Positions 42,020 to 42,838 of a stretch of DNA of 42,838 nucleotides are shown in pieces. Below the pieces are notes generated by a model, which saw only the letters and a program-made list of their open reading frames with translations, had not been told where the DNA came from and searched no databases. This stretch comes from an uncultured Faecalibacterium sp. (lineage in GTDB: Bacteria > Bacillota > Clostridia > Oscillospirales > Ruminococcaceae): assembly GCA_934524985.1 (NCBI GenBank), contig CAKSYT010000014.1:1-42838 (forward strand), given 5' to 3'. A program made the position numbers and the translations under genes. Each line of letters begins with the position of its first letter. Position 1 is the first letter of the stretch.

Positions 42020-42331
42020 ATGGCAGTCAAAGAGAAAATCAGAATCCGTCTGCAGAGCTATGATGCTCAGCTGATCGATGCCGCAGCAGAGAAGATCGTG
42101 GAGACCGCAAAGCACACCGGTGCACGCGTGTCCGGCCCCATCCCCCTGCCCACCGATCGCGAGATCGTCACCGTTCTGCGCGCTACCCACAAGTACAAGG
42201 ATAGCCGCGAGCAGTTCGAGAGCCGCACTCATAAGCGTCTGATCGACATTCTGAAGCCGTCCAACAAGACGGTCGAGGCTCTGATGAGCCTCCAGCTCCC
42301 CGCTGGCGTGGACATCGAGATCAAGCTGTAA
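42020..42331 (+). CDS. rpsJ: 30S ribosomal protein S10
   Basis: S10 is a head protein of the 30S subunit and, as NusE, an antitermination factor. The 103-residue product has the family sequence throughout: [37 protein letters not shown], and [23 protein letters not shown] precedes ATG 42020. It is the first gene of the S10 operon; rplC follows after 97 nt. Confidence 0.98.
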   Translation: MAVKEKIRIRLQSYDAQLIDAAAEKIVETAKHTGARVSGPIPLPTDREIVTVLRATHKYKDSREQFESRTHKRLIDILKPSNKTVEALMSLQLPAGVDIEIKL

Positions 42332-42354
42332 ACCACACACGATCAAATTCGATG

Positions 42355-42400
42355 CCCTCGTTTCCCGAGGGGTCATGTTGGCAGTGACGTGCGCTGCCAA
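42355..42400 (+). other. Two hairpins between rpsJ and rplC
   Basis: CCCTCG-TTTCC-CGAGGG (42355-42371) and TTGGCAG-TGACGTGCG-CTGCCAA (42379-42400) precede the rplC SD (CAGGAGG, 42414-42420). Neither has a T-run, so they are not obvious terminators. RNA processing or translational control are possible roles. Confidence 0.55.
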
Positions 42401-42428
42401 CCAATAACCTTTACAGGAGGAAAAGAAA

Positions 42429-42838
42429 ATGGTTAAAGGCATTATCGGCAAGAAAGTCGGTATGACCCAGCTGTTCGATGAGAACGGCAAGGTTATCCCC
42501 GTCACCGTCATCGAGGCAGGCCCCTGCACCGTCGTGCAGAAGAAGACTGTCGAGAGCGATGGCTATCAGGCTGTTCAGCTGGGCTTCGGCGAGGTTTCCG
42601 CCAAGAAGGTCAACAAGGCAGCTGCAGGTCACTTCAAGAAGGCAAACGTTGCCCCCAAGAAGACCCTGCGTGAGTTCCGTCTGGACGACGTTTCCGCAAT
42701 GAACGTTGGCGACATCCTGAAGGCTGACGTCTTTGCAGCAGGCGACAAGGTTGACGTTGCAGGCGTTTCCAAGGGCAAGGGCTACCAGGGCGTTATCAAG
42801 CGCTTTGGCCAGCACCGTCTGCGTGAGAGCCACGGCAC
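42429..42838 (+). CDS. rplC: 50S ribosomal protein L3 (partial, runs off the window)
   Basis: L3 binds near the peptidyl transferase centre of 23S rRNA. The 136 complete codons present begin [20 protein letters not shown], followed by [15 protein letters not shown] and, near the end, the conserved [28 protein letters not shown] lies 8 nt upstream of ATG 42429. The C-terminal third or so lies beyond 42838. Confidence 0.97.
   Translation, partial: MVKGIIGKKVGMTQLFDENGKVIPVTVIEAGPCTVVQKKTVESDGYQAVQLGFGEVSAKKVNKAAAGHFKKANVAPKKTLREFRLDDVSAMNVGDILKADVFAAGDKVDVAGVSKGKGYQGVIKRFGQHRLRESHG

Overview
The window looks like chromosome of a GC-rich, Gram-positive-type anaerobe of the Clostridia, most likely the Faecalibacterium/Subdoligranulum/Gemmiger branch of the Oscillospiraceae. 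The evidence is a ClpE-like ATPase, an EcfA1-EcfA2-EcfT module, RqcH, YitT, TrmK-Nif3, a SpoIIE-type phosphatase, a cytoplasmic pectin methylesterase, and seven intergenic copies of a composite palindromic repeat framed by CCCTCTCAG and CTGAGAGGG. I recall that repeat type from Faecalibacterium genomes. The genus call is inference. The fic gene and the xre pair look visibly less GC-rich than their neighbours.

Layout. 1-3526: tRNA-Val on the minus strand, then ruvC-ruvA-ruvB (Holliday junction processing) and a class I rRNA-type methyltransferase. 3537-7430: a hairpin element, the ECF energising module ecfA1-ecfA2-ecfT, a repeat block and truA. 7427-11778: a DUF5711-like propeller protein, a CvpA-family protein and a ClpE-like unfoldase. 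11811-12584: a small XRE regulator with a membrane protein, bounded by terminators. 12611-17912: gltX, spoIIE, a cytoplasmic pectinesterase and a 53-residue membrane protein. 17931-20169 (minus): an OmpR-type two-component system, divergent from a GT32 glycosyltransferase. 21307-25916: a membrane-anchored propeller with a TatA-like N-terminus, a YwlG-family protein, a YggS-family PLP protein and an ABC exporter.

25924-27225 is the most striking locus. A Fic-domain AMPylase gene lies between two perfect 88-bp direct repeats. Each repeat holds the 3' half of a CAU-anticodon tRNA plus its terminator. Only the right copy is joined to the tRNA 5' half, and the fic stop codon lies inside the tRNA-derived anticodon loop of the left copy. 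This is the footprint of site-specific integration downstream of a tRNA gene, but no integrase is present.

27302-33308: two unrecognised membrane-associated proteins, a GHL10-type glycosidase with a twin-arginine-like leader, a lipoprotein, an EamA transporter, a YgjP-like metallopeptidase and a polysaccharide flippase. 33315-33784: non-coding, with a second hairpin-element copy and a repeat block. 33851-37182: a DUF1538 membrane protein with a tandem PII-like protein, then YitT. 37343-41015: a DUF1858 redox protein, trmK, a Nif3-like protein and rqcH. 41016-42019: about 1 kb without a gene, holding a third hairpin, a double repeat block, and a promoter with a structured leader that contains a terminator-like attenuator before rpsJ. 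rplC follows and runs off the window end.

Most genes are housekeeping. The less explained material is the fic cassette, the two families of covarying hairpin elements, the rpsJ attenuator and the DUF1538/PII-like pair.
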